Assembly (NCBI GenBank): GCA_026826555.1
Contig: JAKSZT010018369.1
Location: forward strand, 7,730 to 71,729
Direction of reading: 5' to 3'
Source: Tolypeutes matacus
Lineage: Eukaryota > Chordata > Mammalia > Cingulata > Chlamyphoridae
Length of the DNA stretch: 64,000 nt
Each line of letters begins with the position of its first letter. Position 1 is the stretch's first letter. The translations under genes were made by a program, and so were the position numbers. This document shows, one piece after another, positions 1 to 12,300 of this stretch. Under the pieces are notes generated by a model. It was not told the origin of the DNA. It searched no databases and was given only the letters and a program-made list of their open reading frames with translations.

Positions 1-3000
1 TGTTGTTTGAGTCTCTGAATTGAAGTATTAAATGTCAAATGAACTGGAAAGAACATGTTGGATGGAGTGAAAATGGAAAAACAAAATATTGTGGCAATTG
101 AGGAATTTAGAAAGACAGTAGGAGCCAAGTCGGGTAGGTATGCATCAGTCAAGTCAAGGGTTGACTGGGGTCCACTCTGCAATGAAATCCCTGTACGTTG
201 TGGTAGAGTACATCAATACATGAACTGTGAAAATATAAATTTAAACATGATACCCTGACTGAGGTGCCAGCTTCTGAGAGAGAGAGAAAGAGAGAATACT
301 CTATTCTAAAGAAAGCAAGGAAGGCTGCATGGTGGGAGGATCTTATAATTAACTCTTGGAAAGTGGAACACCTTTTAAGCCCTTTGACATGATGGGGAAG
401 ACTGTTTTATGTGGAAGAAAGATGCAGGGAACACAAAGTCATGTAAATGTAAATACAGTTTCATGGGAACATGACAACTAAAGGTAGGGAGATTTTATGG
501 AATGTATTTTTAAATTAAGGAAATGTGGCCTTGTAGTGAGCTTGCATACTTGCAACTTTATTTCTGAATCTATTAATGGGGCAAACATTTATTTATGTGG
601 AAATAAATTAGAGGCAGATAACCATCATTTGAATATTATGATATTTTGAGTCTCTGTCATAAAGATGAATGTCAAACCTTTTGAATTAAACATACTGTAG
701 TTATACTAAATCCTTCACAACCCAAATCATAATCTTATAGATATTTTTAGTTGAGCAAAAGATTATCACAAAGCAACACTTAGCTTTTCTCTTCTCATAT
801 CAACTTATTTTGCTACTTTAAATTCTTGTTGCAAAAATGAAATTTTATGAAATAATTATCTACATATAATAAAAGAATATGAAATGGCAATAAACTCAAT
901 ATATGTCATATAGTAGGAGAGATTTTTTTAGAAATTAAGTCAATGAAAGAAAAAATTTTAAAATGGCAGTTTATTTGGATAAACTTGGAAATTACTTGAA
1001 ATATAGTAAAATAAATATGACCATTTTATTGAATTTAATACTTAATTTTATTTCTGCTTTAAGAAATATTTGCAAATATAAAAATGTTAGAAACTTAATT
1101 TTTTTAGTGACTAACAAAAATTGAGAAGTAATAAATGTACCAAATAAGATAACTGTTGACTGATTATTAAATATCTACTTGAAATAATCTACAAAAACCA
1201 CTGTAATACTAAAAACCTTTATGGATATGGATAGCAAAATACTTCTCTGCTGACAATAGAGAAGTTGCATTATTTGACCTGTCTTGAGCCCTGGTTTTGC
1301 ACTCTGAAGGAATTATCTTCATCTCCTGTGCTCTCTCACTCACATTATCTCTTGTACATTTTCTTTTATTTTTCTTTATCTCCTTTACCTTCCTGTTCTG
1401 TGAGGGTATTGGTCATTGTTTCAGAGATGTCTTGAATCTGTAGTTTAATTCCTGCTAAACCATATTTATTTATCTAGGGAATTATATAAAATTCTAAAAT
1501 TCAGAATGATATTAACAAAGTTTAGGTTATCGAGCACTGGTCTTTCAGAAATTTAATTTACCTCTAGCTGTTTTCATTAGAAATGATTTCAGAAAAGAAA
1601 ATCCCAGTGAAGTCAGAATTTTAAATCCAGTTGTCATTTCTAGGGAGGAGATTGCAACAATAGGCTTTAGTAGGAAGAAACTGAAATTTGATCCTTTGTG
1701 AAGAGCAATGTGGTCACCATTCTCTGTGAGAGAACTCTCAAGGAAAGTTGCCAGATAAAGTTTGAGCCATGAATTCATCTCTTTGTAAAGCTGATAATCA
1801 TCATCTTCTACATAACTGAAATATTGTTTTTCATAATACATAATAAAAGCACCAATATACTTTTAAGTACAGTTGACATTGTCAGTCCTGCAAATTTCCT
1901 AATTATGTATTAAGTATGTTTCATTCAGTGAAAAATTTTATCAACAAAGTTATATTGTCCTGACCTCTATTTACTCAAGCTTTACTTCAACTCTGTCTTC
2001 CTAAATGTCACAGAAAATTGAAAGACCATAGCTAATATTTTGAGCTTTTCTTATCTTGTATCTAACACCATAGCCTCAACTGCCACTTAATTTCCCTTTG
2101 TATTGTATAAGATATTATAGACTAAGGAAATATCTTGCTATCTACCACAAAATCCATTTCCCCAAATCCTCAGAATCACCTAAACCCTTGCTTTTAATTC
2201 CTACCAAATATTTTTACATTCCATCAATTTCAGTGAAAGCATCACCTATGAGAATTACGTAGTGCCATGAGTAAGATAAACCTGATTAATAGGGGCTTGA
2301 TCATGAAAGACACCTGTTTTTTTCTTATCTTGCCCATTGAAAAAAAGAATGTTTCCCCAGACCAGGGCTGCTTTGGTGATTCTTGGAGAATAAATAGGGT
2401 CCTTGTTTTCAGTTCCTGCTTTCGTAGGATTTCTTCCCCAATGCAATATTCCTGGACAAATGAAGGACTACAATATCACCTTCGTATTCTAAGTAGCAAG
2501 ATAAAGAACACATGGAAGTTTTGTTTTTCTATTATTTTTTTTGTTTTCACTGTCCAGAATTTAGTCATTAAGCAGCAGCCCCCTTGGTTTCAATGAGAGC
2601 AAAAAGTGTGTGATCTTAAGTGAAGTCAAGAATTCCATGATATCTGGGCTGAGCAACTTGTATATGGCAGTGCCATTAACTGGAGTGGAGACTCACTAGT
2701 GCTGTTCAGTGGCAGATATGATATATTTGATGTCGCTGTGACATACAATTCACAGGATTCCCTAAAGAGGAAGTGGCATAAACAAGGAGCACACATATTG
2801 TCACCCTGCAATGATTCTATAAAACCAGAAGGGCAAAAGAGTTTAACTGTTAATTATAGCAATACCTCACTACTATAGAAAGAAATTTTGAGCAACAGAA
2901 CTGCTTGATTTCAGAATAAGTAACCTAACATACCATGTATTTTTACCTCTCTCCTTCATACCTGCCACATTTGGCACACCTGTGTATGAGTATATGTTTA

Positions 3001-4880
3001 TGTGAGGAAGGCAACCCTGACATTTTCATTCAATACACTGAGTTCCTTTTTATCTCACAGGAAGCCTTATGGAACAGTTTTACCAGGCAGTGAGTAAACA
3101 ATATATTTCTGATTCATCTCAATGGATCAAAGTTTTCTTTAATCTGTTTAATTCCATCATTTACATTAACACTGTCTCGCATTCATTTTCTAGCTCAATA
3201 TCTTCCTTCCTCTCCTTCCCTATCTTGGTATATTATTAACTACATATGTAAATACTATCTTAATAATTATAACAATACAGAATAATAGAAAATACTATGG
3301 TAATAATAGATATTATTATTATTGGTAGTAGTATTGAGCAGTCCCAGTGTACCAAGCTCTCTTTTATGTCTGTTTGCATATATCTGTGGATACGTGTGTA
3401 TATGTGTTTTTGTGTGTGTTTACTTAACGTGTCCCATTGAATCTTCAAAACAACATCTTGGGACAAGAACTATTATCACATTTAATTTAAAAATTCATTT
3501 CAGATACATTTATATATCTGAGAGTTGCATTTGTATATGCATGAGACCAGGAGAAAATTAAATATAAATAGGGGACTATTCTTGTCTATCTCTTTTCAAA
3601 CCATTAGTAAGTAGATTACTTCTGTAGTTATTTTCTGAATATAATTATTTGAGCCAACAATACACTTATTACTAGGTCAGACATCTATTATACACATATT
3701 GTACAAATATCCAATATCAAGAATTTGAAAAAAATAATTTTATCCCAAATATGGAAAGGTCTATTCAGTGTTGGACTGCTGCTTTTCCCATGGAATTTAA
3801 ATATAGTTTAAATATAGTTGAGTGAATTAACCAGTTAGTTTGGAATCAGTTAGTTACAAATAAAGTAAGTCTGAATCTTATAATGAGAACAAATGAGTTG
3901 TTAACATTATAGGTTTATCAAAAATTTAAAACATAAAAATATCCTTTTTATATAGTATGAAATATAAGTGCACACATTAAACTAAATTTCTCTAACATTT
4001 ACATATCAAATAATTTTTAAAATAAATATTCTCAAGAATAGATTTGTTCTCTTTTTGTCTTTTGTAAATTTTACAGACAAAACTTTAAGGTACAGAAATA
4101 ATATAGGAGAATATTAATAACTGTTTGACATAAAAATGTATAGTCCTACCAATACTAGCAGTCTTCCAATTAAAAAATAACTGAAGAGATATTCTGTATG
4201 CTTTATTTGTTCCATAACAGATCTAGAAAATAATGAAAAATATATTTTGAATAAGGCTAAATCAAAATTAATGGCGAGATAGTACAATTAAGAAAAATGA
4301 TAAACCCAAAATTAGAGCTTCTTGAATATATATGAATCAGTTCCAAAGTGGTATGTAAGGCCTTTATTTTCCTCCTGGGAAACAATGATTCAGAAATAAC
4401 TATGTTCATAGCTAGAAAATGCTTTAGAAACATCTGTGAATTCAAAGGACCATTTGGACAGTAACAAGGATTTGATTAGCTGGTTGGACTAAATATATCA
4501 AATCTTAACTAGTTTCCTCAAGAAAATCAAACATTTTGGGTACTTTTACAAACTTGTCATATTGGAACAAAGCTAAACTCAGTAAAGAATATGGGATTAT
4601 GATTTTCAGACTACAGGGATTCAACATCTCCCTGAATATTCTGAAGATCATTACTTGATTCAAACATATAAAAGCTCACCTTGTAACACATGCCTGCATC
4701 AAAGCTGAATGGAAGTCCTTTGACTTGACTATGAATTATGTATTTCTAACTCTCATCTTATTGTGTAACTACATGTAAATACCTCTGGACTTTACAGTTC
4801 TTTTTCTTCATTTTCTATTAATTTCTTAAAGACTTCTTTTGTTCCTTTTAGGTAGAAAGTAGGGGAATTGTGATTGGATT
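1..4880. other. AT-rich intergenic DNA, nothing recognised
   Basis: This stretch is AT-rich and has no frame longer than about 110 codons on either strand. None of the short frames resembles a known protein. A short GA-rich simple repeat lies at about 276-295. I see no SINE, LTR or recognisable L1 piece, although old repeats too diverged to spot by eye may be present. Confidence 0.6.
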
Positions 4881-4892
4881 TGAGAATCACTT

Positions 4893-5715
4893 TCAGTTGT
4901 GAGTTCATCCTCTTGGGATTTTCTTTACAAACAAATTTGTCAATTTTAATATGAATATAACAGAAAATAGACTCATGATCTTCCTTATCTGCAAGGAATT
5001 ATGTATACATATACCTATGTATTTCTTGCTCAAGCATCTCTTTTATGTATCTTACATATTTTCAACATAGTTGGCAAAATGGTCACTGACTTTCTATCAG
5101 ACAGGAAAACTATTCCATTTGCAGGTTGTAGATTCAAAATATTTCTCTTTCTCACCCACTAGTTCGTGAGTGCATCTTCCTGGCAACTATGTCCTATGAT
5201 CACTATGTAGCCATCTATCACCCACTGTGCTCAGGTTCTTATGATTGAGCAGGTTAGCATTCTCATGGCTGGAGGGCTCTGGCATTTTGGGATCATCAAC
5301 TCCACATGTCTCTCAGCTTAGGTACTCTATTTCCTTTCTGTGGTTCAAGGGTCATTGATAACTTTTTCTGTGAAGTCCCAGCCATGTTGAAGTTGCCCTG
5401 TTTAGTCATCTCACACTGTGAATGAGGAGTTGACATAAGTGGTGTCATCTTTCTGCTCATCCCTTTCTCCATGATATCTGCTTCTTATATCCAAGTTCTC
5501 CATACCATTCTCCAAATAAAATAATTAGAGACACAGATAGTTATTTTCTACCTGCTTCTTCCACAAGATAGTGGTCATAATGTACTATAGGCCACTGATT
5601 TTTGCATATATGAGACCTAAAAACTACCACACTCCAGACCAGGATAAATTCTTGGTGATATTCTATACCATTCTACACACACACTCAAAGCTCTACTCTA
5701 CAGCTTTAGGAATAT
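4893..5715 (+). pseudogene. Olfactory receptor pseudogene (class II, family 2-like)
   Basis: Intact members of this family are seven-transmembrane odorant receptors of olfactory neurons. Pieces in the right order show the identity: an N-terminal EFILLGF near 4,900; HIPMYF (the family HTPMYF before TM2) near 5,010; KMVTDFLS near 5,078; the TM3 end MSYDHYVAIYHPL, a form of MAYDRYVAICHPL, near 5,190; FCGSRVIDNFFCEVPAMLKLPC near 5,340, typical of family 2 loops; and YMRPKNYHTPDQDKF near 5,610 before TM7. The pieces lie in different frames and are separated by stops, for example a TAG in the TM3 region near 5,160 and a TGA near 5,245. The TM1-TM2 part is shortened and the NPxxY part of TM7 is garbled. 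It is certainly a broken gene. The subfamily (2T/2M-like) is my guess. Confidence 0.85.
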
Positions 5716-7024
5716 AGGTTTGCTAACAGTTAAAGATATGTTCAAATGTAACTTTCTACATAAAATATGAATTTGAGAAAAGATTGAAAAGTATATTTTC
5801 TCTATTTCCATACCATTGTCTAAAGGAATTCTATTATAAGAGGTCCCTGAGTAGGAAATCAGGATTTTGATAACAGCTTGACTGCAAGTTCATATTTTCT
5901 CAAATGCAGAATCAAATGGCTATTTCCAAAATCTGATGTATAATGTTAGCTAATGTGTTGGTTTTGTAAATGAAAATGCCTGAAAATGCATTGTTTCATC
6001 TGTGATTCTCATTATAATTAGACAAGACAATTACTTAAAAGAATAAATGATGACACAAAGCTTTCAACTCTTGCCAAAAAATTTAATAATTAGTAATAAT
6101 TATTCCTTAAATTAAGACAGCCATGTACAATATATAAGAAAATGTATACATATAATGTCTATATTTTTTAAAAAACTAAAATTATATTAAAAAAACTTTA
6201 TAATCAATCCGTTATTGAAATCTACAGTCTTCTCTTGAATCTCTGTTATTCATTGCCTGATTTTTTTTATGGAATCTATTTTTAATACCGTGAATAACAA
6301 ATCCTCAACTATTACAAAGATAATATATAAATACTTAATAAATATCTTCAAAGCATCTATAAATATATAATCATTTATATATATAAATATACACATATAC
6401 ATGAATTTATACTCTGTGGTAAGATTGAATTACTGCCACTTGGCTGATAGCAAGAATATAATATTTTATAAGGATACTCTGTAAAGCATGTCTTGTTTCA
6501 AATATGGAATTTGATATATATTTTGCATGCTCTACTAGCATTCTTTCATAACTTATACCACAGAGAAAAAAATTAATGTTTCTCTTGAGAAACTATGTAA
6601 ATAACTTTTAATAGGAGAAAGGAGAAAATATTTTGAGATACATATTCAAGTTAATTTTATTATACACAGTCAACAAAACATTTTATATTCAGTAAACATA
6701 ATTGTATGCTTAACATAATATATGGAGATTATATAAAATTTTAACGGCTGAAAAACCATTACTTTGCCTTTCTCTGCTGGAAATTTTAAAATAAGAATAA
6801 TGAATAATAGCAAAACTTTGGGTGAAATTACCCTTATAATATACTGTAGATGGACATAAAATCTGGTACAAATTTTAAAAATTTTCACAACATATATTTA
6901 AAGAACATTGAATAGGTTATTAAATCTCATCCAAATGTATTCTTTTCAGAGATTTTGACATAGAAAATAATTTTAAATATCATTGTATATTGATTTATTG
7001 CATGTCAGGTTGGGTTTTTCATAT
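5716..7024. other. AT-rich intergenic DNA, nothing recognised
   Basis: Very AT-rich, with runs of TATA-type low complexity around 6,360-6,400. No coding frame or repeat family could be named. Confidence 0.5.
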
Positions 7025-7435
7025 ATACATCTGTATTGGTGTGGGTTCTCCAGGGAAACAGAACTGACAAGAGAATTTTATGGTGTTTATTATAGGAATT
7101 GTCTCACACAACTGTGGGGATGTGCAATTCTGAATTCCTTAGAGCATGCCTCAAGCTGTGGAATCTGATGAATGTTTTCTCTGAATTCCCCATGAGTAGC
7201 TGGTTGATGCAGAGATGGAAATTCTCCCTTCTGACTGTTCTTCCTTTAAGTCTTCAACTGTTTGGATGACATTTCTCTCATGTTGAAGGTAATCTCCTTC
7301 ATTGATTATAAATGTAATTCTTTACAGATGTTTTAAATCTGTGAAATATCCTCACAGTAACAATCAATGCTTACTTGATCAAACAACAGGAAACCATAAC
7401 CTGGGCAAATTGACACAAGAACTTTAACATCACAA
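7025..7435 (+). repeat. Old interspersed repeat, common mammalian family, not named
   Basis: The block opens with GGTTCTCCAGGGAAACAGAA at 7,044 and closes with a segment reading CAAATTGACACAAGAACTTTAACATCAC at about 7,405. Both ends resemble a widespread mammalian repeat whose consensus begins GGTTCTCCAGAGAAACAGAA and ends near AGTTGACACATAAAATTAACCATC. I recognise the pattern but cannot assign the family by eye. The strand given is only the one in which I read it. Confidence 0.5.
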
Positions 7436-8199
7436 CTTCCATCCCTGTAATTCAGTTCTAGCTTTGGTATACCAAGTGGTTTTATTCCAGTACAAAATAT
7501 GATTAGCTAGAATAGTAATATCTTAAAATATTATTTGGAGAGGTCAATATTCATTGGAGATGCCAATGTTAATATTAGATGCATCGCACACTAAACATAT
7601 TGAAAGCTTGCTTTGCAATTCAAACAAACAAATAACGAACAAAAACACCTAGTGTGAACATAGCAAGAGGATGAAATCAGTAGGAATAAAAAGCACAGAT
7701 CCCCCCACTTAATATTTGCAGCTGGAGAAAGTCATTCACCAGCTGAAGAGATCTGAGGACACTATGGGAACAGAGTCAGAATTAAAAGATATGAATTTCC
7801 ATGCTAATCTATAATAATGGAAAACAATATGTGGTAGGGTTAAAAGCCTTCTTTTCTTACAGGGGCATTAAGAATATAGACAGAAAAGTCTAAAATAGGT
7901 TTGAGAGTAATATAAGACTTCTAAAATCTAATGTGTGTGTTTATATGCACATGTGTCTACCACACACAGGATTTCCTTGTTTAAAAATTGGTCCCACAGT
8001 TCAATCAGCATGGATCATTGGATTTTAAGAAATACACAGATGAAATTAAACATGAAAAATGAGATATTTTAAGCATAAATCACAAAATTTTAAATCTTGT
8101 ATCAAACAAAGATCAATATTTTAAAATCAATACTAATTTTAATGATCAGCATGTGCATTCAGATTCAGGAATCTATATTTCATAGCAGAGAGACAGGCT
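7436..8199. other. Intergenic DNA, nothing recognised
   Basis: No frame above 60 codons and no recognisable repeat. A short TG-rich stretch lies near 7,930. Confidence 0.45.
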
Positions 8200-9260
8200 G
8201 TCTACTGAACAGCCCCTTACAATATATCCCCTCCTTGTTTTAATTAGGTGCTGCTGGCTTGTTTCTTGTTTGCTGTGTTCCCTCTTCCTTGATTTCTTCT
8301 TTTTTGCATATACCGATTTTATCTACCAAAGCTATCTCTTTTATTTTCTTCACCTTTCTATCTTCTGCTTTCTGTTGTTGTTTTTACATTCCACCTCATT
8401 TGTTTAGTCCTCAATTTTTATGGTTTTTATTTCTATCTTGTCTGGCTTTCTTTTGTTAACTTTTTTCTTTTTGTCTTTTCTTTTTCCCTTTCTCCTCATC
8501 ATTCTGGCCTTTAAATTCATTCTATATATTTTTCTCTATTCGGTTTCCCATTTTATTGTTTGTAGTCCACTTCTTTCTTCCTATTACTCTATATGGCTTG
8601 CAAGAGTTAATTATACATTTTCCTAGGTCTTATATGGTTTGTCTTCTAACTTTTACTATTATTATTACTATTATCCTTTTCTTTTCTACCTCTTTTGCTT
8701 TCTCTAACACTATTTTCTTTCAAGGGAACATAGACAACAGCAAGGAAATAGAATAAGAGGAATAAAGAGAAAACTTAAGACACACACACAAACAGCAACT
8801 AAATAAAACCCTGGGGTAGAGAGAGAAGCTAATTAGCTGAATAAACCCATCAAGATAAAAAGATGACCAAACAGCAACAAAAAATTACAAACCATACTAA
8901 GAAATAGGAAGTTCATTGGAAGTTTGTTCAATGGCCCAGTCCAATGAACAAACTGAAAACCAAGAGGAGATGGAGAACATCGAACAACTAATCAAAGCTA
9001 TCCAGACAAATATCATGGACCAACTTAATGAAGTGAAGGAAGAGATTAAAGATATTAAGAAGACACTGGGAGAACATAGTGAAGAAATTGTAAACATACA
9101 TAAAAAGATAACGGATATAATGGTGATGAATGGTGCAATCCAAGAAATGAAAAATACACTGCAAGCACATAACAGCAGAAAGAATTAGCAATGTGGAAGA
9201 CAGTACATCTGAAATCAAACAGATAGTAGAACAGATAATTAAAAAGACAGAAAATATCTA
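8200..9260 (+). mobile_element. L1 5' region: 5' UTR and start of ORF1, truncated
   Basis: The stretch 8,230-8,720 is strongly pyrimidine-rich and probably belongs to the L1 5' part. From about 8,860 the text becomes L1 ORF1-like. A frame from 8,916 to 9,188 contains heptad-type glutamate- and lysine-rich repeats (QLNEVKEEIKDIKKTLGEHS and similar), as in the coiled coil of ORF1p, the RNA-binding chaperone of the L1 particle. The frame stops at 9,188. Coiled-coil-like coding continues in another frame to about 9,255, where L1 similarity ends. The RRM and C-terminal domains are missing, so this is a dead fragment. The left boundary is uncertain. Confidence 0.65.
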
Positions 9261-9868
9261 TTCATTTAAATTATGGCTAATACACTTAAAATTTCAAACT
9301 TAATTTCTTGCATATGATTTTCTCAATTAAAAAAATCATTGTTTAAAAATTTTGCTATAATTCATTAATGAATTAAGTTGAATTAAAAATCTCCTTTTAT
9401 CTTAATAAAATAATAGCACGATGAACATACAAAAGTATTCATTATCTAGTTTTAATTCACAGATATTTTTCTAGATTACTAAATATATTATTCTCTCTTT
9501 CAAAATTAATACTGCCTTCCAATCACTGATAGATAGATATGTAATGCCATTGGAATTCATTCCTCTTTCTCTTTATTCAAATAGGTATGGTAAAAGATGG
9601 ATTGAACAAAAATCTATGTGAAAATATATTTCCATTTCATTAATTTCAAGTTGGATTTGCTTCATATATTAAATTCTTTATATTATCACAATGATTGAAA
9701 ATCTGTATTTTTACTAAAGATCCAAAACCTCTGCTTCATTTGGACCATTGCTATTGCTAAGGATTTTCAAATTTTCCAAAATTTGCCAAACCATTTGGTA
9801 AAATGATGATATCTCACTGTAATTATCATCTAAATTTTATTTGTAGGGAAATTTAATGACTTCCATAC
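9261..9868. other. AT-rich intergenic DNA
   Basis: AT-rich, with no coding frame or repeat recognised. Its last bases, CATAC at 9,864-9,868, form the left target-site duplication of the neighbouring provirus. Confidence 0.5.
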
Positions 9869-10383
9869 TATTGAGAGAAATGGTGCTCACTGGGACATGG
9901 AGAATGATGATTTCAGGCAGAAAGTTTATTGGGAAGTTCTCCGGACAGAGCGAGTCTGAAAAATAGACATAAGCCCACCCCTGGAAAAGAGGGATTTGAA
10001 TTTATACAATACATTCCTACCTGGGGAATTGATAGTCGGTGGAACGGGGTCAAGAGTTTGAGTAAGGTGCAGGGACCAATAGGAAGCCCTAGAGGTGAAA
10101 ATTTTCACTTCTATGGCTAGAGGGTAGTGGGTTAGGGAGTTAGATTTTCTTGGAATGCTGGAGGAGCAGGTGGTGCTTTGATGTGGAGGGACTGAAGCTC
10201 TCTATCTCACTTTATTCCCATCTCCAAGTGGTTTCTTTTTTCAACCTTTGGGGAAGTGCCTTGTCTTTAGGCACTTAGGCTATGGGGTGTGGGGGAGTGC
10301 TTATCTTTCCTCAATGCATGACAGGGAGAATTGAGTCACAGCTTCTTAATTATTGCAAACCTAGTGAGGGGGAACCTCAAACA
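9869..10383 (-). repeat. 3' LTR of the endogenous retrovirus
   Basis: Aligns along its whole length with 16,364-16,875. In minus orientation it carries a TATA-like element (plus-strand TTTATACAATACA near 9,998) and an AATAAA polyadenylation signal (plus-strand TTTATT at about 9,926). The outer edge beside the target duplication is degenerate (TATTGAG instead of the TGTTGGG of the other copy). Confidence 0.85.
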
Positions 10384-11419
10384 TTCCTAACTCTTTGGTT
10401 ATATATATGTTGGGGGATCTGGATATGGGGTTATACGGTACTGGGCAGGATGGGAGGGTGAGGGGATTTGGGGCATTGTCTCAATCTAGCTAATTCCTGC
10501 TGTCAAGGGGTGGAGAAAACTTTCTTTCCCTTCTGTCCAGTGGGCTGTGGTTTCAGGTCCCAAAGGGTTTGATATTAATTGTCACATATCAGGAAGATGC
10601 CATCCACATATTCCTGGGTCATTGATTGTATGATTAGGTGTACAAATTGGGAGAGGAGCTGTAAGAGATAAAGGCTAAAAAAGAAGCAGCAGCAATAACA
10701 ACAGAAAAGGTGTTATAACAGGTAAGACGATTGATCTTAAGCGTGAAGAAAAATGAGAGGAATGAGGATATTCATGATTGATTCCTATGTTTATTATCTT
10801 GGGCTCCTTCTTGCTGTTGAGGGTTGGAGCAGGTTTTTATTGAATTATTGCAGTAGTATTTTAGGGGTTAATGACTGGTACTGAATTTCATGCATTAGGA
10901 GTAAGTTGTTCATGTGGTTCTATGTGCTGTTCCAGACTGTTGTTTGAATGAACTATGTTATAACTCAGAGAATGTATGGTTCTGCTGCTATTAAATAAGG
11001 AGAGTTATTAGTGGGGTGAGGATGGGAATTAACTATAAGATTTAGGGCTAAGATAATGAGGGAAACCAATCAGATATAGGGTCAGTAGCTAGATTATTAA
11101 TATAACTTACTTGATGGGCCATATGCTGTGAGGTTTGAGTGACATTAAAAATTAGTTTAGATATAACTAATTTAGGTACAACATAGAATTTTAGGGGGAA
11201 TAGGAGACTTCAGATTATTAAAACTGTGGTTTCATAACAATGTTTGGGTAATTTTTGTTTTTCATGGACTTAAGATTCCTATCCAGGAAGGCTCCATAGT
11301 ATGGCTAAAATGACTTTATTTTTCCCAGTTTGTAAAGTTTGAGGCATAGGCAACAACAAATTATTATTACTTCCTCTTTTTTGGGGCTGTGGGGTGGCTG
11401 GCATTTTAAATTGTAATTT
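10384..11419 (-). other. Retroviral interior next to the 3' LTR, not readable
   Basis: Lies where envelope sequence would be expected in a minus-strand provirus. Frames are short and riddled with stops. The minus-strand text bordering the LTR is mildly purine-rich, a possible worn polypurine tract. I cannot support any particular viral gene here. Confidence 0.3.
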
Positions 11420-11765
11420 TTTTTTTAATTTATTTATTTTTTATTGTGGGTAAAAATTAAAATTTTCACAATACATACCAACATTTGCATAATTATATAT
11501 AAATATATATGCATATATGTGCATTGGCTTACAAAAATATTATATATATATATATAGTTTAAGAGGTGCTTAGATTACCCAAAATATTACACGGAACCCA
11601 CCAGGATTCCCATGTTGCCCACCTCCCACACCTCCCACCACATCCCACACAAACATCTCCCACAAGTGTAGCCCATCACCCTCAATGGACTTACATAATG
11701 CCTGTCTTGGTCTTGCTGTTAGCATCTTACCTGGAGCTATATACAATAGCTCCATTGCAGTGTCT
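11420..11765 (-). mobile_element. L1 3' UTR-like fragment inside the provirus
   Basis: A T-rich tract (about 11,420-11,450) is followed by a TA repeat (about 11,537-11,552) and by GTGCTTAGATTAC at 11,567, then ATTCCCATGTTGCCC and a run of CTCCCAC motifs. The same order of motifs occurs at 21,172-21,240, and such text is typical of the antisense of L1 3' ends. It implies an L1 inserted into the old provirus. The right limit is uncertain. Confidence 0.5.
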
Positions 11766-12300
11766 GCAGCACTGAAAGCTTACCTTGCCCCTTCTGAAAA
11801 CAGAAGGGGACCAATGTTGCAGTCATTGGAGTGAGCACGAGGACACTCATGGGTGATATTGATGAGCTTCTGACAAGTGACAGGCAGTTGGAACTGCTGG
11901 GCTAGACACTACAAGGTCTGATAGCCACGATGTTTCCCTTTTCAGTGCAGCCACTCGGCTGCTTTTGGGGTCTTAATGGTATGGCCCTGGACCTTCACGA
12001 GGGTATTTGCTTTAACAGTTTCAGGAGAGATGTTAGAGGAGGGGGCAGGAACATTATAGACAGTTACTTGTCACTGCTGGCAGGTGTCCCAGATGTTCTT
12101 CCACAGATCTCTCTTCTTCACAGAGGGCAGCCCACAACAGTTCAGTGTTCCTGTCTTGTACTTTGGCTTCTTCTCACAATTGTGACTAAAGCCCAAGTGG
12201 TATTTGTTTAGAATGTTGCCTCTGCCACAAATCCCACCCAAAGCCAATATTGATACTGGCTACATTCAATTTACAGGGTAAGTTAAGGTTCACCACCCCT
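11766..12300. other. Unidentified GC-richer block within the provirus
   Basis: This 0.5-kb block is clearly richer in GC than the DNA to its right. It has a 93-codon frame on the plus strand (11,930-12,211) and longer stop-interrupted text on the minus strand. It might be a decayed retrocopy, since a C-x2-GRGN..KYH-like stretch on the minus strand is faintly reminiscent of ribosomal protein L27a. The resemblance does not hold further along, so I leave it unnamed. Confidence 0.3.

Noticed and set aside
8259..8756. Hydrophobic small membrane proteins in three overlapping frames
   Set aside because: They result from a pyrimidine-rich L1 5' region, which reads as Phe, Leu and Ser in any frame.
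9926..10120. Small genes on both strands within the LTRs (repeated at 16,406-16,615)
   Set aside because: These frames are conserved only because the two LTRs are copies of each other.
11930..12211. Ribosomal protein L27a retrocopy
   Set aside because: A few residues on the minus strand looked similar, but the match does not extend along the protein.
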